Assembly (NCBI GenBank): GCA_964589625.1
Contig: CAZPSH010000003.1
Coordinates: forward strand, 1-64,000
Source of the DNA: JBFLVU01 sp964589625
GTDB taxonomy: Bacteria; Acidobacteriota; UBA4820; DSQY01
Direction of reading: 5' to 3'
Length of the DNA stretch: 64,000 nucleotides
The first letter of the stretch is position 1. Every line of letters starts with the position of its first letter. Shown here piece after piece: positions 9,422 through 18,261 of this stretch. A program made the position numbers and the translations under genes. The notes beneath the pieces are model-generated. The model did no database searches. It saw nothing but the letters and a program-made list of their open reading frames with translations, and was not told where the DNA came from.

Positions 9422-11689
9422 TTAGCGAACGGCCTCTTCGTTCACGGTCTCGGGCCTCGAGACCAGCTTCACCAAGTGCTTCACATCGCTCTTTGAAACC
9501 GGTATCAGCAATGCGGCGGAGAGGCGGCTCGGGCTGACCGCCCCGAGCGCGCCTGTCCACTCGTCGTCGCGGGAAGTTCCCCTTGCATGGGGCATGGGGA
9601 TCAGGCCGGTGGCACGCAGGCGCCGCGCGGCGATGGCGCAAGCCTCCGGCATCCGGTCACCGCAAAGAAGTCCCAGCACGCGAGACTCCGGCCTTACAGG
9701 GACTTCTCCCGTTTGAGTCTCAATCCCGTGAGGCAAAAATAGGAGCCGAAGCAGGGCGAAGGCCCGCGGCAACGGCGGGGCATCGACCTGGGGGCGCCTG
9801 AGCGTGGGATAGGGTTTGTGGTGGTCTATGAGTATCATCCCCCAAAGCAGTTCAGCGATGCGCTCGTCATCGGTCTCGCCATCAATGAACGCGGAAATCG
9901 CTGGGAGCCCAGCGCCCCGGCGGAATGCGAGAGGCAGCCCAGTGCAGCCCAGGCGTTTGCCGTCGAGGAGACGACGCTCCAGGAGCGCCGAGAGGTTAGT
10001 CACAAGGTCGGCGCTTGTCCATACAACGGCGTGACCCGCCTCGGTCCATTTCGCGGCGGCCCCGCCGCTTTTTCCCCTCCAAACCTCTGCTGGTTCAAGG
10101 TTCGCTCGCAGGGGCCCGACCTTCAGTTCGTGATCCCAGAGGCCCGAAAGGGCCAGGGCTATTTCGAACTCGATGCGCTGGTCATCAGACGCGCCTAGCC
10201 ACTGTGGGGACAAGCCACAGATCGGAGCGAGATATTTCTCCTTACGGAACCTTTCACCAGTGGACAGCTCACGTTCGGCTCGTCCCAGCGCGCAAAGGAT
10301 CTCCGCAAAGCGCGAGGGGCCGCCGTGTTGGCAGAAATCAAAGATCGCTTCCTCGATCCTTCGCAGGGCCGACTTGAACCTTGGCGGAGCCTTGTCATCG
10401 GCCGCCGCCCGGCGGAACCGCTCCAGCCAGGGGTCAACCTCGCGAACCAAATCCACCTCCGGCCGCGCACGGACATCAAAATGTCCAAGGGCCGTGGCGA
10501 GATAAGCTTTCCCGTTTCGCTGCAGAAAGCCGTAACGAGTGAATCCGTCAATGCCCCGGTCGACCCCAAGTGCTGTAATAGCACGCGCAATCTGGACGCC
10601 TGTCGTGGCCTGCTGTTTGGATATCTCGGCCCTCCCCTCGGTGAGAACTTGCGTTAGTTCGGCAAGGCCAGCCAACCGACCCCAAAGAGGCAGCCACATC
10701 TCGCCACGTGCCGCTTTGGAGTCCTTGCCGGCGTCCATAGCTCTTCCAACCGATGAGGAGTAGACCGTAAACGGAAAGGCCCCTTTCGCGGAGACTGAAG
10801 CGCCAAACTTGCGGCTAATAGAACCGGCGAATAGCAGCCCCCCCTCTATCATTAGGATGAAATCGAATGGATTCGTGAGAGAGCCACCCTCAAACCCTTG
10901 GGTGGCATTGGGCCCACCAATCTGGCCGGGTGATAGTTGACCAATGGACGTTGCCACCAGTTTTGCGGTTCCTATGCCCCAGATTGCTTGTTCGATCCAT
11001 CCACTCCGCTCGCCACGGGAGAGAGCCATGAAATCGAGTACATTGCCCAAGTAGTTCGCCGAGAACTCAAGGCGTCCGTCGCAACCTCCCGACCCAAAAA
11101 GTGGAGCAGAAGAGAAGCCATCTGGCTGGATCGCCAGGCATGCATCCAGCCATCGCACGACTTCATCAGGGAATGTGCCGCGCACTTTGAAAAGGATGGT
11201 TTCCTTGATTTCCTTGACCCTTTGCGAAGCCTGTTTAAGCTTCTCAGCTTCGGCCTCGGAGAACACTCCCCGCCCCTTCTTGGAGGCCTCTCTTTTTCTT
11301 CGAAGTTCCTTCTCGTCGGCACGCGTTTCTTTGAACTCTCTAAGGATTCCCACCTGGCCGATTTCGTCGACTGCGCCCTTGAGCGAAGAGAGCCTGGGCG
11401 AATTCGATTTGCGCAGTCGGTCTATGAATTCCATGTTCTTGCCTTTATCGGTAAGGAACCCTCCGTCGCCGTTCCAGGGAGCGAAAACGGGGGTTGGTTT
11501 GTATTCATCCAGGAAGAAGTCGAGTAGCGCCTGTTCGTCAAGGCTTGAACGCAGGGTGAAGAAACGATCCCGCCAGCAGCCCTTAGCATCAGGATCTTTC
11601 TGCTCGGCCACGAGGCGCAGGATGCCGAGGGCCTTGAGGTAGCTCATCAGCGGTTCGGGTGTGCAACCAGAAAGCGTGATATCGGGCAT
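9422..11689 (-). CDS. csx17: Csx17, type I-G large subunit (Cas8-like)
   Basis: A 755-residue protein starting with the diagnostic Csx17 block (SGCTPEPLMSYLKALGILRL, then FFLDEYKPTPVFAPWNGDGGF). Csx17 is the I-G large subunit, the counterpart of Cas8, expected to recognise the PAM and recruit Cas3. No enzymatic motif was seen. The ATG at 11689 overlaps the cas3 stop (ATGA), so I prefer it to the in-frame GTG at 11692. Length and position between cas3 and csb1 match the standard I-G order. Confidence 0.93.
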   Translation of the reverse strand: MPDITLSGCTPEPLMSYLKALGILRLVAEQKDPDAKGCWRDRFFTLRSSLDEQALLDFFLDEYKPTPVFAPWNGDGGFLTDKGKNMEFIDRLRKSNSPRLSSLKGAVDEIGQVGILREFKETRADEKELRRKREASKKGRGVFSEAEAEKLKQASQRVKEIKETILFKVRGTFPDEVVRWLDACLAIQPDGFSSAPLFGSGGCDGRLEFSANYLGNVLDFMALSRGERSGWIEQAIWGIGTAKLVATSIGQLSPGQIGGPNATQGFEGGSLTNPFDFILMIEGGLLFAGSISRKFGASVSAKGAFPFTVYSSSVGRAMDAGKDSKAARGEMWLPLWGRLAGLAELTQVLTEGRAEISKQQATTGVQIARAITALGVDRGIDGFTRYGFLQRNGKAYLATALGHFDVRARPEVDLVREVDPWLERFRRAAADDKAPPRFKSALRRIEEAIFDFCQHGGPSRFAEILCALGRAERELSTGERFRKEKYLAPICGLSPQWLGASDDQRIEFEIALALSGLWDHELKVGPLRANLEPAEVWRGKSGGAAAKWTEAGHAVVWTSADLVTNLSALLERRLLDGKRLGCTGLPLAFRRGAGLPAISAFIDGETDDERIAELLWGMILIDHHKPYPTLRRPQVDAPPLPRAFALLRLLFLPHGIETQTGEVPVRPESRVLGLLCGDRMPEACAIAARRLRATGLIPMPHARGTSRDDEWTGALGAVSPSRLSAALLIPVSKSDVKHLVKLVSRPETVNEEAVR

Positions 11690-14070
11690 CACCGGACCTC
11701 CTTGCCGTCGCTGGCGCGCCAGTCGGCGACGCGCAGAAGCGCCTCGAGGAACGCGAGACGGAAGGGGCCAAGCTCGGGCGAATCTCTCAGCGCGAGTATG
11801 CGCGCGAGCCAGCTTGGCCCTGTGTCCTCGTCATCACCAAGCGCCATGTACGACAACCGCAGCTTGCTGGCAGGCAGGGTCGTACCACCGCCGAGAGCCG
11901 TTTCGGGAAGTTCGTCGCCATCCCAGATTCCACGGGCAAAGAGCTGCGCAGGGTTGTCGCAGGGCGCCTTCTCTTGCGGCATCGAACGGATGGAGAGCCT
12001 GACCTTGCCGTGGTGGGCCGCCGCGAGATAGGCCGCCAGGTCCGGCTGGCCGTTCGCCAGCATGGCCAGAGCCGACGCCAATTCATGCCGGAATGCCGGG
12101 CGGTTGTACTTCTTCATTCTGCCCATCGCTTTGGCCCACACGCCGGGGGGCGCACCTTCAGGCATGGCCCCCTGGAAGACGCCATGCGCCTTTCCCGCAT
12201 CGTGCCATCGCGCCGCAAGGCGGAAGGCGTTGGCCCAAGATTGCTCTTCCAAGTTCAAGGCCGATAGCAATTGCTCTGCCTCGTTAACGACGGCGTCCGT
12301 GTGATCGGCCACGGAAACCCACGCCTCGGCCTCGGAACGACGGTCGTAGTCGTAACCGGAGCCACTCGCTTGCCCGTTGAAAACCGCAACGGGCGACTTG
12401 TCCTTTGGGCTCCACCCGAGTTCAGGGAGGTAACCACCCTCAGAAGCCGCAAGCATCAAGGTGAGCCCGGGGAACAGCGAACGTGGCTTTTCCCAGCGGC
12501 CTTCGAGGTGATCCCAGCGCCATGCGGCGCGTTTTTTTAGGTCGAGGTCGGCTATGGGAGCAGAGCACAGTTCCTGCCGTTCAGGTCCAGGGGCATTCTC
12601 GGCCGGTCCTCTTTTCGGATCCACCTCTCTCCAGAAGACGTGGACATGGTGCTCGTCGGACTCACGGATAAAGCGCGACACATCGATATCCGCGCCAGCC
12701 AAATCGGGCGTGGTGTCGAACAGCTCGGTCATGTCCTTCCGGCGGATCACGTGGGAGTAAGTCATTGGCTCGGTAACCGCCGGCAGTCCCGCCGGCCCAG
12801 CATCGGTGAGTCCCGCCAGACGCGCTTCCGAGGCGCGAAGCTCACTGGCTGTGTAGGGCGCCAGCTTCTTCTCGTCGTCGAAGCTCGGCGGGGCGATCCA
12901 GATGACCCGCGCATCCTTGGTCTTGTTAAACTCGCCTTTTCTGTTGCAACGGCCAAACCGCTGCACCAAAGACGACCACGGGGCAAGATCCGTGATGAGC
13001 ACACGCGCGGAGACATCCACGCCCGCCTCCACCACCTGGGTAGAGACGCACAGGGTTCCATTGGGGCTAGGGTCGGCAAGCAGGCGGCCAAGGGCGCGGT
13101 CGCGGTCTTGTTGCCGAAAGCGAGAGTGCAGGAGCACCAAATCGGCGGTGGGCTCGTACTCTTGCAGGGCTATAAAGACCTGTTGCGCGCGCCTCACGGT
13201 ATTGACGACCACAAGCGTGCGCGTTCCCGGGGCGTGCACCTTGATGGTCAGCTCGGCCTCGGCTTTCCCGTCCGCCGAGGCCATGAAGCCGGCTTTTTCA
13301 ATTGGCTTGATTGATTCCAATCGCTGTCTGGCTTGCTTTCTGTCGCTTTCCGAAAGAGACAAGGTAACAGGTGCATCGGCATCTTTCTCAAAATCAACGG
13401 TCTGAAGCCACTCGTCCCGCATCGTGGCGCTCATCCAAAGGGACCGAACCGGGAGCACCGTGCCAGCTTTTCGGCGAAAAGCCTGAAGTTGAGCGGTGGT
13501 CGCCAGGCCGCTCCCCATGAGCTGTACCTCGTCCATCACCCATAGGCAGTCATTATTCAACAACCCAAACTGAAGCGGCCACCGGAACCGGCTCATGGCA
13601 TAGCCTCGGTTGAGCGCGCGGGAGAGGAGCATATCTTGGGTGCCGATCAGAATCTGGTCCCGGTCGGGCCAGCGGTCCCAATCCCTTTCCAAATCGCCGC
13701 CCATGAGGAGGTGAACGGCCACTTTGTCGGGGGGATGAACTTTCGGTGCATCTTCAGCCAGCAGGCGGAGATTGGCCAGCCAGGTTCTTGCGCAATCGCG
13801 GGTTTGTTCGGCCAAGACGCGCATCGGAAGGCAATAGACGAGTCGGCGCGGCGTCTCGGAATCGGGCTCCAAGACCCTCTCGCCGTCACGCCAGCCCCTC
13901 TTCCAGAGCCAGGCCAGGATGACGGCTGCAGTCTTTCCCAACCCAGTCGGTACATCCAGCGTCAGGCGCCAGGCCTCCAAAGCCAGCTTCTCCTGATAGG
14001 GGAAAGGCCTGCCCGGAGAATCTGACCTCCAGCCCATTGCCTTTTGGAAAAAGATTCCGAACTGGTCCAT
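11689..14070 (-). CDS. cas3: Cas3 helicase-nuclease with C-terminal HD domain
   Basis: A 793-residue protein. The SF2 helicase comes first: Walker A (PTGLGKT, near residue 43), Walker B DEVQ (near 180), SAT motif (WMSATM), and motif VI (VQRFGRCNRKG). The HD nuclease follows at the C-terminus: RWHDAGKAH (near 620), HELASAL and AAHHGK (near 685). This helicase-then-HD order is reversed relative to most Cas3 proteins and is characteristic of type I-U/I-G. Cas3 unwinds and degrades target DNA after Cascade recruitment. It is the first gene of the cas operon. The start is supported by GGAGG 6 bp upstream. The catalytic motifs appear intact, so interference should be functional. Confidence 0.95.
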   Translation of the reverse strand: MDQFGIFFQKAMGWRSDSPGRPFPYQEKLALEAWRLTLDVPTGLGKTAAVILAWLWKRGWRDGERVLEPDSETPRRLVYCLPMRVLAEQTRDCARTWLANLRLLAEDAPKVHPPDKVAVHLLMGGDLERDWDRWPDRDQILIGTQDMLLSRALNRGYAMSRFRWPLQFGLLNNDCLWVMDEVQLMGSGLATTAQLQAFRRKAGTVLPVRSLWMSATMRDEWLQTVDFEKDADAPVTLSLSESDRKQARQRLESIKPIEKAGFMASADGKAEAELTIKVHAPGTRTLVVVNTVRRAQQVFIALQEYEPTADLVLLHSRFRQQDRDRALGRLLADPSPNGTLCVSTQVVEAGVDVSARVLITDLAPWSSLVQRFGRCNRKGEFNKTKDARVIWIAPPSFDDEKKLAPYTASELRASEARLAGLTDAGPAGLPAVTEPMTYSHVIRRKDMTELFDTTPDLAGADIDVSRFIRESDEHHVHVFWREVDPKRGPAENAPGPERQELCSAPIADLDLKKRAAWRWDHLEGRWEKPRSLFPGLTLMLAASEGGYLPELGWSPKDKSPVAVFNGQASGSGYDYDRRSEAEAWVSVADHTDAVVNEAEQLLSALNLEEQSWANAFRLAARWHDAGKAHGVFQGAMPEGAPPGVWAKAMGRMKKYNRPAFRHELASALAMLANGQPDLAAYLAAAHHGKVRLSIRSMPQEKAPCDNPAQLFARGIWDGDELPETALGGGTTLPASKLRLSYMALGDDEDTGPSWLARILALRDSPELGPFRLAFLEALLRVADWRASDGKEVR

Positions 14071-14287
14071 TCAATTCCTCCAACGGCTCTTGTGTTGAAG
14101 AAAAGCGCCCAATACATAAGTCCTGTGACCATGTGGTGCGCCATTCAAGACGGCAGTGCCTATTTGACGTACGTGCCCGAATGAACGCAGAGCGACTGCC
14201 TTGATAACCAGAATAGGCCCCCGCGCGGGGTCGCGCTCTGGAGAGCGCTCCTACAAAGACAGGTTGGGGTGGGGCGTTTAAGGCGTC
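14071..14287. other. Gap upstream of cas3, presumed cas promoter region
   Basis: There is no gene here. The cas operon promoter should lie in this stretch on the minus strand, but no -35/-10 pair at 16-18 bp spacing was convincing. The right-hand part holds a REP-like palindrome pair listed separately. Confidence 0.4.
14213..14258. repeat. REP-like double palindrome
   Basis: Two adjacent palindromes, CCCCGCGCGGGG (14219-14230) and GCGCTCTGGAGAGCGC (14233-14248), are followed by TCCTACAAAG. The layout and wording (GC-rich palindrome then TCCTACA) resemble dispersed extragenic repeats found in many high-GC genomes. It lies just beyond the stop of the SEC-C gene (minus strand), where it could stabilise or end that transcript. 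Only one copy is in this window. Confidence 0.5.
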
Positions 14288-15748
14288 TCATCTTTGCATC
14301 TCCTTGTCCCGGTCGAGGCCGAGTTCCTTCCAGAGCCAGCGGAAGTCGTAAGCGGGGGTGTCGGGGTCGGTGCGGCGGGCCTCGTCCACCTCCATGGACT
14401 TGAGAAGCTCCACGACCTTGGGGCGTGAGCGGGGGTGGGCGGCGGTTTGGCGGGGGGTTTTTCCGCCGAAGATGGGAAGGGGGGTGTCGGGCCATGCACT
14501 GTAGTGCCGGTCCTTGTGCTCCTTGAGGATCTTCACCTTCCACTCCGGCAGAACCGCTTCCGCTTTCTTTTTCTTCTCCTGGGGGGTGGGCTCCTTATGC
14601 GGGCGCGCATCGAGGGCCTCGTAGGGGTCTTGGCTGACGGTCCCCTCGTGGCGGAGGAAAGGACCGGCGAGGGCTTCGAGCCTTCGCCGTCCCCGCTTTC
14701 CCCTCTGGGAGGAGAGCACGTCGAGGGTCAGCCGGTTCTTGCGCAGGGCGAGGGAGCCCAGGTTTCGGAGGCCGCCCTCGGGGTGCGCCTCGGTCCAGGT
14801 CCAGGAGGCCTTCCCCACGGGGGAGATGTCCTCGGGGCCGTCCAGGGCCCGGCGCAGGGCCTCGGGGTCGGTGACGGAGAAGCGGACCTTGGTGAGCAGG
14901 ACCGGGTCCCCTTCGGGGGTGCGGATTTCGGGTCGGGGGGGGTGGAGGAAGGTGTCGAGCCACTGGTACTGGAAGGCTATGGTGGCGCGCTTGAAGAAGA
15001 CGGCCTCGGAGCAAGACGGGTCCTCTTTGCGCAGGGCCTTGAGGAGTTGGAGAAGTGGCCTCTTCTGGTCGGGGTGGAAGGGAATGATGCCCGCATCGAT
15101 GGTCCAGTGGCCGCCTCCGTAGTCCATGAGGCGCATGGCGGCCACCTCCCACTGGTGAAGGGAGCGGGTGGCCCTCCTCTCGTGGACCTCCACGGTTCCC
15201 CCGGCGAAGAGGTCCTTCAGGAGGAACCCCTCCTCGGGACGGACCGCGAGGATCTCGTAGAGACGGAAGTGGGCCGCGAGGCCCTTGTGGATGTAGGCGC
15301 GTTCGCCGGGGGATAGGCTGTATCCCCGCCGCCGCAGGAAGATCTCCGCCAGGGGAGCCCCCTCCCGCACGGGCAGGTCGAAGAGAAACCAGGATTGGAG
15401 ATTGATCTGGCTCATGTCGGACTGAAGGGCTTCCAGGGCCGCCGCCTCGTCTTCTTCCAGGAAAGGGCCGCCGAAAAGGGCGAAGGCCAGAGCGCAGTCC
15501 TCGTTGAATTCGGTCCGGCAGGAGAAACGCAGGAGTTTTTCGATGGCCGTGTCGCGCTCACCCAGGGTGAAGTCCCATGAGGGCTTGGGGACGGGGGGCG
15601 CGGGGAAGGGCAGGAGGGGAGCGGAGTCCGGGGAGGGGCTCGGCCCGGCCGGAGAGGGGGCGGGCAGGGGGTCCTTTCCCAGACAGCACTTCTTGAACTT
15701 CTTCCCGCTCCCACAGGGGCAGGGGTCGTTTCTTCCGGGGCCGGTCAC
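14288..15748 (-). CDS. SEC-C motif protein paired with DGQHR protein, function unknown
   Basis: About 486 residues. Residues 3-22 are a SEC-C zinc motif (GRNDPCPCGSGKKFKKCC), followed by a Pro/Ser-rich linker of about 35 residues and a long central region I do not recognise. Near the C-terminus, PLPIFGGKTPRQTA and WLWKELGLDRD resemble the GGxTPxxA segment found in SEC-C proteins and in MbcA/ParS-type antitoxin C-termini. The GTG start at 15748 overlaps the stop of the DGQHR gene (GTGA), so the two are translationally coupled; the open frame continues upstream but only antisense-like inside that gene. SEC-C motifs bind zinc and often mediate protein or ribosome contacts. No enzymatic activity can be assigned. 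Confidence 0.8.
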   Translation of the reverse strand: MTGPGRNDPCPCGSGKKFKKCCLGKDPLPAPSPAGPSPSPDSAPLLPFPAPPVPKPSWDFTLGERDTAIEKLLRFSCRTEFNEDCALAFALFGGPFLEEDEAAALEALQSDMSQINLQSWFLFDLPVREGAPLAEIFLRRRGYSLSPGERAYIHKGLAAHFRLYEILAVRPEEGFLLKDLFAGGTVEVHERRATRSLHQWEVAAMRLMDYGGGHWTIDAGIIPFHPDQKRPLLQLLKALRKEDPSCSEAVFFKRATIAFQYQWLDTFLHPPRPEIRTPEGDPVLLTKVRFSVTDPEALRRALDGPEDISPVGKASWTWTEAHPEGGLRNLGSLALRKNRLTLDVLSSQRGKRGRRRLEALAGPFLRHEGTVSQDPYEALDARPHKEPTPQEKKKKAEAVLPEWKVKILKEHKDRHYSAWPDTPLPIFGGKTPRQTAAHPRSRPKVVELLKSMEVDEARRTDPDTPAYDFRWLWKELGLDRDKEMQR

Positions 15749-16893
15749 GACTTGGTTTCCTTTCTCTTTCTCCCCCCCGGTGCGGGGGGCTCCAGTCCGA
15801 TGAGGCGGGCGAGTTCGCGGTGGAGGAGGGCGACGCGCTCCACCTGGCCCTTGGCGGGGAAGCGCTCGTAGAAGCCCTCGGAGCGGAAGTCGCGGCTCCT
15901 CTCGGCCCACGGGGCGAGGCGCTCCTCCCACCGCTCCGCGCGGCCCTCTTCGGGCTGGCCGTCCTGGGCGGCGAGCTGGGCGCAGACGCGGAGCATGGCC
16001 TTGAGGGTGACGGGCTCGGTGATCCGGTGGGCCTTCGAGCCCCAAGCCTCGCCCCAGACGCGCTCGGCGGCCTTGAAAAAGTCGCGGACGGTCCGGTAGT
16101 ACCCCATGGCCTCGGCCTGGGTGACGCGCTGGCGGCCCGCGTCGGCGTGGTCCTGGGTAAGCCAGCGGTGGAGCTCGTTGAAGAGTTCGGCCTGGAGGAT
16201 CCACTTCTCCTTGCGGCTCCGGCCTCCCAGGCGGTTGATGCGGTAGCGCAGGGGGCTGTCGGGCTCGCCGTAGAGGAGGCCCGCGACCTCGGCGGCGAGG
16301 CGCCGGTCGGGGACGGTCCAGTTCGCCTTCTCCCAAAGGTCCACGATGTGGCTCTTGTTGATGCGGGTGGCCGTGGAGTTGATGGTGACGAACATCTCGG
16401 TGGCGAAGTCGGTGGACTTGCCGTCGAAGACCACGCAGGGGACGAGGATGCCCGCCGCCTCCTGGGGGCGCTCCTGGAGGTAGAAGTGGAGGGCGGCGAG
16501 GCGGTGCTGGCCGTCGATGATGAGGAATTTCTCCCGCGGCTCCTCCAGGTGTCCCACGTTGTCGTAGGGCGAGACGGGGTGGAAGGCCAGGGTCTCCTGG
16601 GTGAAGAGGAGGACCGTTCCGGGGATGGGCGGCTGGCTTTCGGCGGTCTTGTAGAAGTTCTGGATGGCGCGCACCTTGAACCGGGAGATCTCCCGCTGGA
16701 AGGCCCCGTCGCTGCGCTCGATGGCGCTCACGAAGCGGGCGATGTCGTCTTCCTTGGCGGGGCGGGCCGCCTCGGGGCTCGGCCCGTCGCCGTAGAAGCG
16801 GCGCATGAAGCGGACCCGGTCCAAAAGGTCCCGGGCGGGGTAGGCGATGAAGTAGAACGTGGCTCCCTTTTGGCGGACTTGGGTGGCGAGCAT
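15745..16893 (-). CDS. DGQHR domain protein (DndB-related superfamily)
   Basis: A 382-residue protein with the name-giving motif LIIDGQHRLAAL (near residue 125) and the downstream NSTATRINKSH signature (near 172). The DGQHR superfamily includes DndB, a regulator linked to DNA phosphorothioation, and many uncharacterised proteins in mobile or defence contexts. No dnd/spt genes are in this window, so a phosphorothioation role is not supported. Start: ATG with AGGAGG 5 bp upstream. It forms a two-gene unit with the SEC-C protein, directly beyond the CRISPR locus and on the same strand. A small upstream ORF of 33 codons (16902-17003) ends 8 bp before it. Function unknown; a defence-associated accessory role is only inference. 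Confidence 0.85.
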   Translation of the reverse strand: MLATQVRQKGATFYFIAYPARDLLDRVRFMRRFYGDGPSPEAARPAKEDDIARFVSAIERSDGAFQREISRFKVRAIQNFYKTAESQPPIPGTVLLFTQETLAFHPVSPYDNVGHLEEPREKFLIIDGQHRLAALHFYLQERPQEAAGILVPCVVFDGKSTDFATEMFVTINSTATRINKSHIVDLWEKANWTVPDRRLAAEVAGLLYGEPDSPLRYRINRLGGRSRKEKWILQAELFNELHRWLTQDHADAGRQRVTQAEAMGYYRTVRDFFKAAERVWGEAWGSKAHRITEPVTLKAMLRVCAQLAAQDGQPEEGRAERWEERLAPWAERSRDFRSEGFYERFPAKGQVERVALLHRELARLIGLEPPAPGGRKRKETKS

Positions 16894-17295
16894 GGTTCCT
16901 CCTAGGTCTCGAAGCGAGCAGGGGCGTGGGCGCGGGAAAAGGAAGCCGGCCTCCGAAGGAGGGGAGGCTTGGTTTCGGTGCGCTGAAGGAGGCAGACGCT
17001 CATGGGATCCCCCCGTAGTGCAGCGTGGGTCCAGGGTAGCCCTGTCAAGCCGTCCGTGTCCAATTTCTCGGGAGGGGTCAAGGACTCCGCGCAGGCGGGC
17101 CGGCGCAGGAGACCGCCGTTTGGGCCACGGACTTCCGAGGGGGTCGTGGCTGGGGCCGCCCTGAAGAGTCGAGTTGGCTTTGTTCTGAAAGGCTGTATGG
17201 CCACGGCAAACGCCTCCGCAGGTCCCTCATCGAGCGCCTAGCTTGAAGAAGATACGTCGAGGGAGTGCACAGGACGGACACTCGTGGAAGGAAAA

Positions 17296-17391
17296 GGGGA
17301 GTAGGTGAATAGGAGAGTAAGGGAGTAGGTGAGTAGGGGAGTAGGGGACTGGGGGACTAGGGGACGAGGAAGAATCAAAGGAAGGCGGGCG
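17296..17391. repeat. G-rich short tandem repeats plus left copy of 34-bp direct repeat
   Basis: Degenerate units with the pattern GAGTAGG/GGGACTA run from about 17296 to 17365 at a period near 7 bp. They pass into a 34-bp sequence (17358-17391, begins TAGGGGACGAGG, ends GGAAGGCGGGCG). The same 34 bp recur exactly at 18300-18333, beyond vapBC, and there too follow G-rich tandem units. Confidence 0.85.
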
Positions 17392-17432
17392 ATGGCGCCC
17401 GCCCCGCGGATCTCACTTCCCTCCTTGTTTGC

Positions 17433-17502
17433 AAATCCGAAATCCCCAATCCCAAATCCCAAATCCGAAATCCGAAATCCCCAATCCCAAATCCCCAATG
17501 CC
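17433..17502. repeat. Heptamer tandem repeat, AAATCCC family
   Basis: Ten consecutive 7-bp units, each a variant of AAATCCC (AAATCCG, CAATCCC, last one CAATGCC), with no spacing errors. Related runs occur at 55501-55535 and 62274-62308. The region is intergenic and the unit length of 7 is out of phase with a coding pattern of short periodicity. Confidence 0.9.
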
Positions 17503-17536
17503 CCTTTCGTTTCTCGTCTCCCGTCCCACGTCCCCC

Positions 17537-17938
17537 TCAGGGGGTCAGGAGGACCATTCCCTCCAGCCGGGCGGCGTGGCGGTCCAGGGTCACGGTGTGA
17601 CCGCATCCCGCTTCCCGGTTGGTTGAAGCGAGCAGGGAATCGGCAAAGTCTCCCTTCGCGTCGCGATAAGCGGAGAGCGCCTTCCATGCATGGGGGAAGC
17701 CTTCCACGGCGAGCTGGCGGGTGCGAAGCAGTCGCTCCAGGACGCCGGCGATGTGCTCGCGGGAGTATCCGTAGGCCCGGTCAAGAACCCAGACCAGTTC
17801 GCACAACACGATCCGGTTCACCCAGCCTGGCTCCTCGGTAGTGCATTGCTCCCGAAGGAACCGCTCTGCGGCCTTCGCCTGGGCCGCATCGTCGCGCACA
17901 AGGAAGCGAACGAGAACATTCGTGTCCAACCCCGTCAT
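17537..17938 (-). CDS. vapC: VapC-family PIN-domain toxin
   Basis: A 133-residue PIN-domain ribonuclease. Acidic metal ligands are visible at the expected places: Asp5 in LDTNVLVR, Glu in CELVWVL, Asp in GDFADSLL, and Asp in TLDRHAA. VapC toxins cleave tRNA or rRNA when freed from antitoxin; the exact target is unknown. The ATG at 17938 overlaps the vapB stop (ATGA), the standard antitoxin-first arrangement. All four acidic residues are present, so the toxin looks active. The cassette is bracketed by 34-bp direct repeats, suggesting gain as a unit. Confidence 0.92.
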   Translation of the reverse strand: MTGLDTNVLVRFLVRDDAAQAKAAERFLREQCTTEEPGWVNRIVLCELVWVLDRAYGYSREHIAGVLERLLRTRQLAVEGFPHAWKALSAYRDAKGDFADSLLASTNREAGCGHTVTLDRHAARLEGMVLLTP

Positions 17939-18183
17939 GGCGCCCTCCTCCGGATGGCCCCTTCCCGAACCGCCTGGTCCATTTCCTCCAGGGAGACCTC
18001 CCGCCGAGGTTTGGGAAGGGCTCCATAGAGGTCCATGAGGTCCAGAGTGACGGGGAGAAGGGTGGCCTTGCCGCCCGGCTCGAGAACGAATTCCAGCCTG
18101 TCCCCTGGTTGAAGATGGAGGTGTTCCCGCACCTCCTTGGGGATCGTTGTCTGTCCCTTGCTCGTCAACGTCGAAATCGGCAT
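17935..18183 (-). CDS. vapB: VapB-type antitoxin, AbrB/SpoVT fold
   Basis: An 82-residue protein. The N-terminal half is an AbrB/MazE-type swapped-hairpin DNA-binding domain (STLTSKGQTTIPKEVREHL, then PGDRLEFVL). The C-terminal half (PRREVSLEEMDQAVREGA) matches the toxin-neutralising helix of VapB antitoxins. The start at 18183 is chosen over an in-frame upstream ATG because it has AAGGAG 6 bp upstream and begins at the domain. As an antitoxin it probably represses its own promoter, and an inverted repeat lies in its 5' region. Confidence 0.9.
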   Translation of the reverse strand: MPISTLTSKGQTTIPKEVREHLHLQPGDRLEFVLEPGGKATLLPVTLDLMDLYGALPKPRREVSLEEMDQAVREGAIRRRAP

Positions 18184-18192
18184 GGGGGATCT

Positions 18193-18208
18193 CCTTACAC
18201 CAAAGTAA
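18193..18208. promoter_or_regulatory. Inverted repeat, candidate VapB operator
   Basis: CTTAC-N6-GTAAG lies between the predicted vapBC promoter and the vapB start, 9 bp ahead of the ATG. AbrB-type antitoxins usually bind such short palindromes. One arm overlaps the vapB Shine-Dalgarno region. Role inferred from position only. Confidence 0.4.
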
Positions 18209-18220
18209 GAATATGTGAAA

Positions 18221-18249
18221 AATGTAAGGCCTTCGGGCGACCCCGTCAA
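18221..18249 (-). promoter_or_regulatory. Predicted sigma70-type promoter of vapBC
   Basis: On the minus strand TTGACG (18244-18249) and TACATT (18221-18226) are separated by exactly 17 bp. That places the transcription start about 30 bp before vapB. Confidence 0.55.
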
Positions 18250-18261
18250 GGCGGGAGCCAG

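Larger units (their letters stand above)
16894..17536. other. Intergenic region between DGQHR gene and vapC
   Basis: No convincing protein gene. On the minus strand there is a 33-codon ORF at 16902-17003 (MSVCLLQRTETK...) behind a GGGGGGA stretch, ending 8 bp before the DGQHR start; it is probably chance or a leader. The right half is occupied by heptamer-type tandem repeats and by the left copy of a 34-bp direct repeat, both listed separately. Confidence 0.5.

Noticed and set aside
14071..14160. Cas operon promoter (TTGAAT with TATGTA)
   Set aside because: Spacing is far over 18 bp; not listed as a promoter.
15749..16336. Upstream extension of the SEC-C gene
   Set aside because: Lies in another frame of the DGQHR gene, Arg/Pro/Gly-rich out-of-frame composition; GTG at 15748 fits the SEC-C motif and overlap.
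15745..16893. DNA phosphorothioation (dnd) locus
   Set aside because: Only the DGQHR domain is shared; dndA-like function would need dndC/D/E, which are absent. The cysteine desulfurase at 31024 is in a different context.
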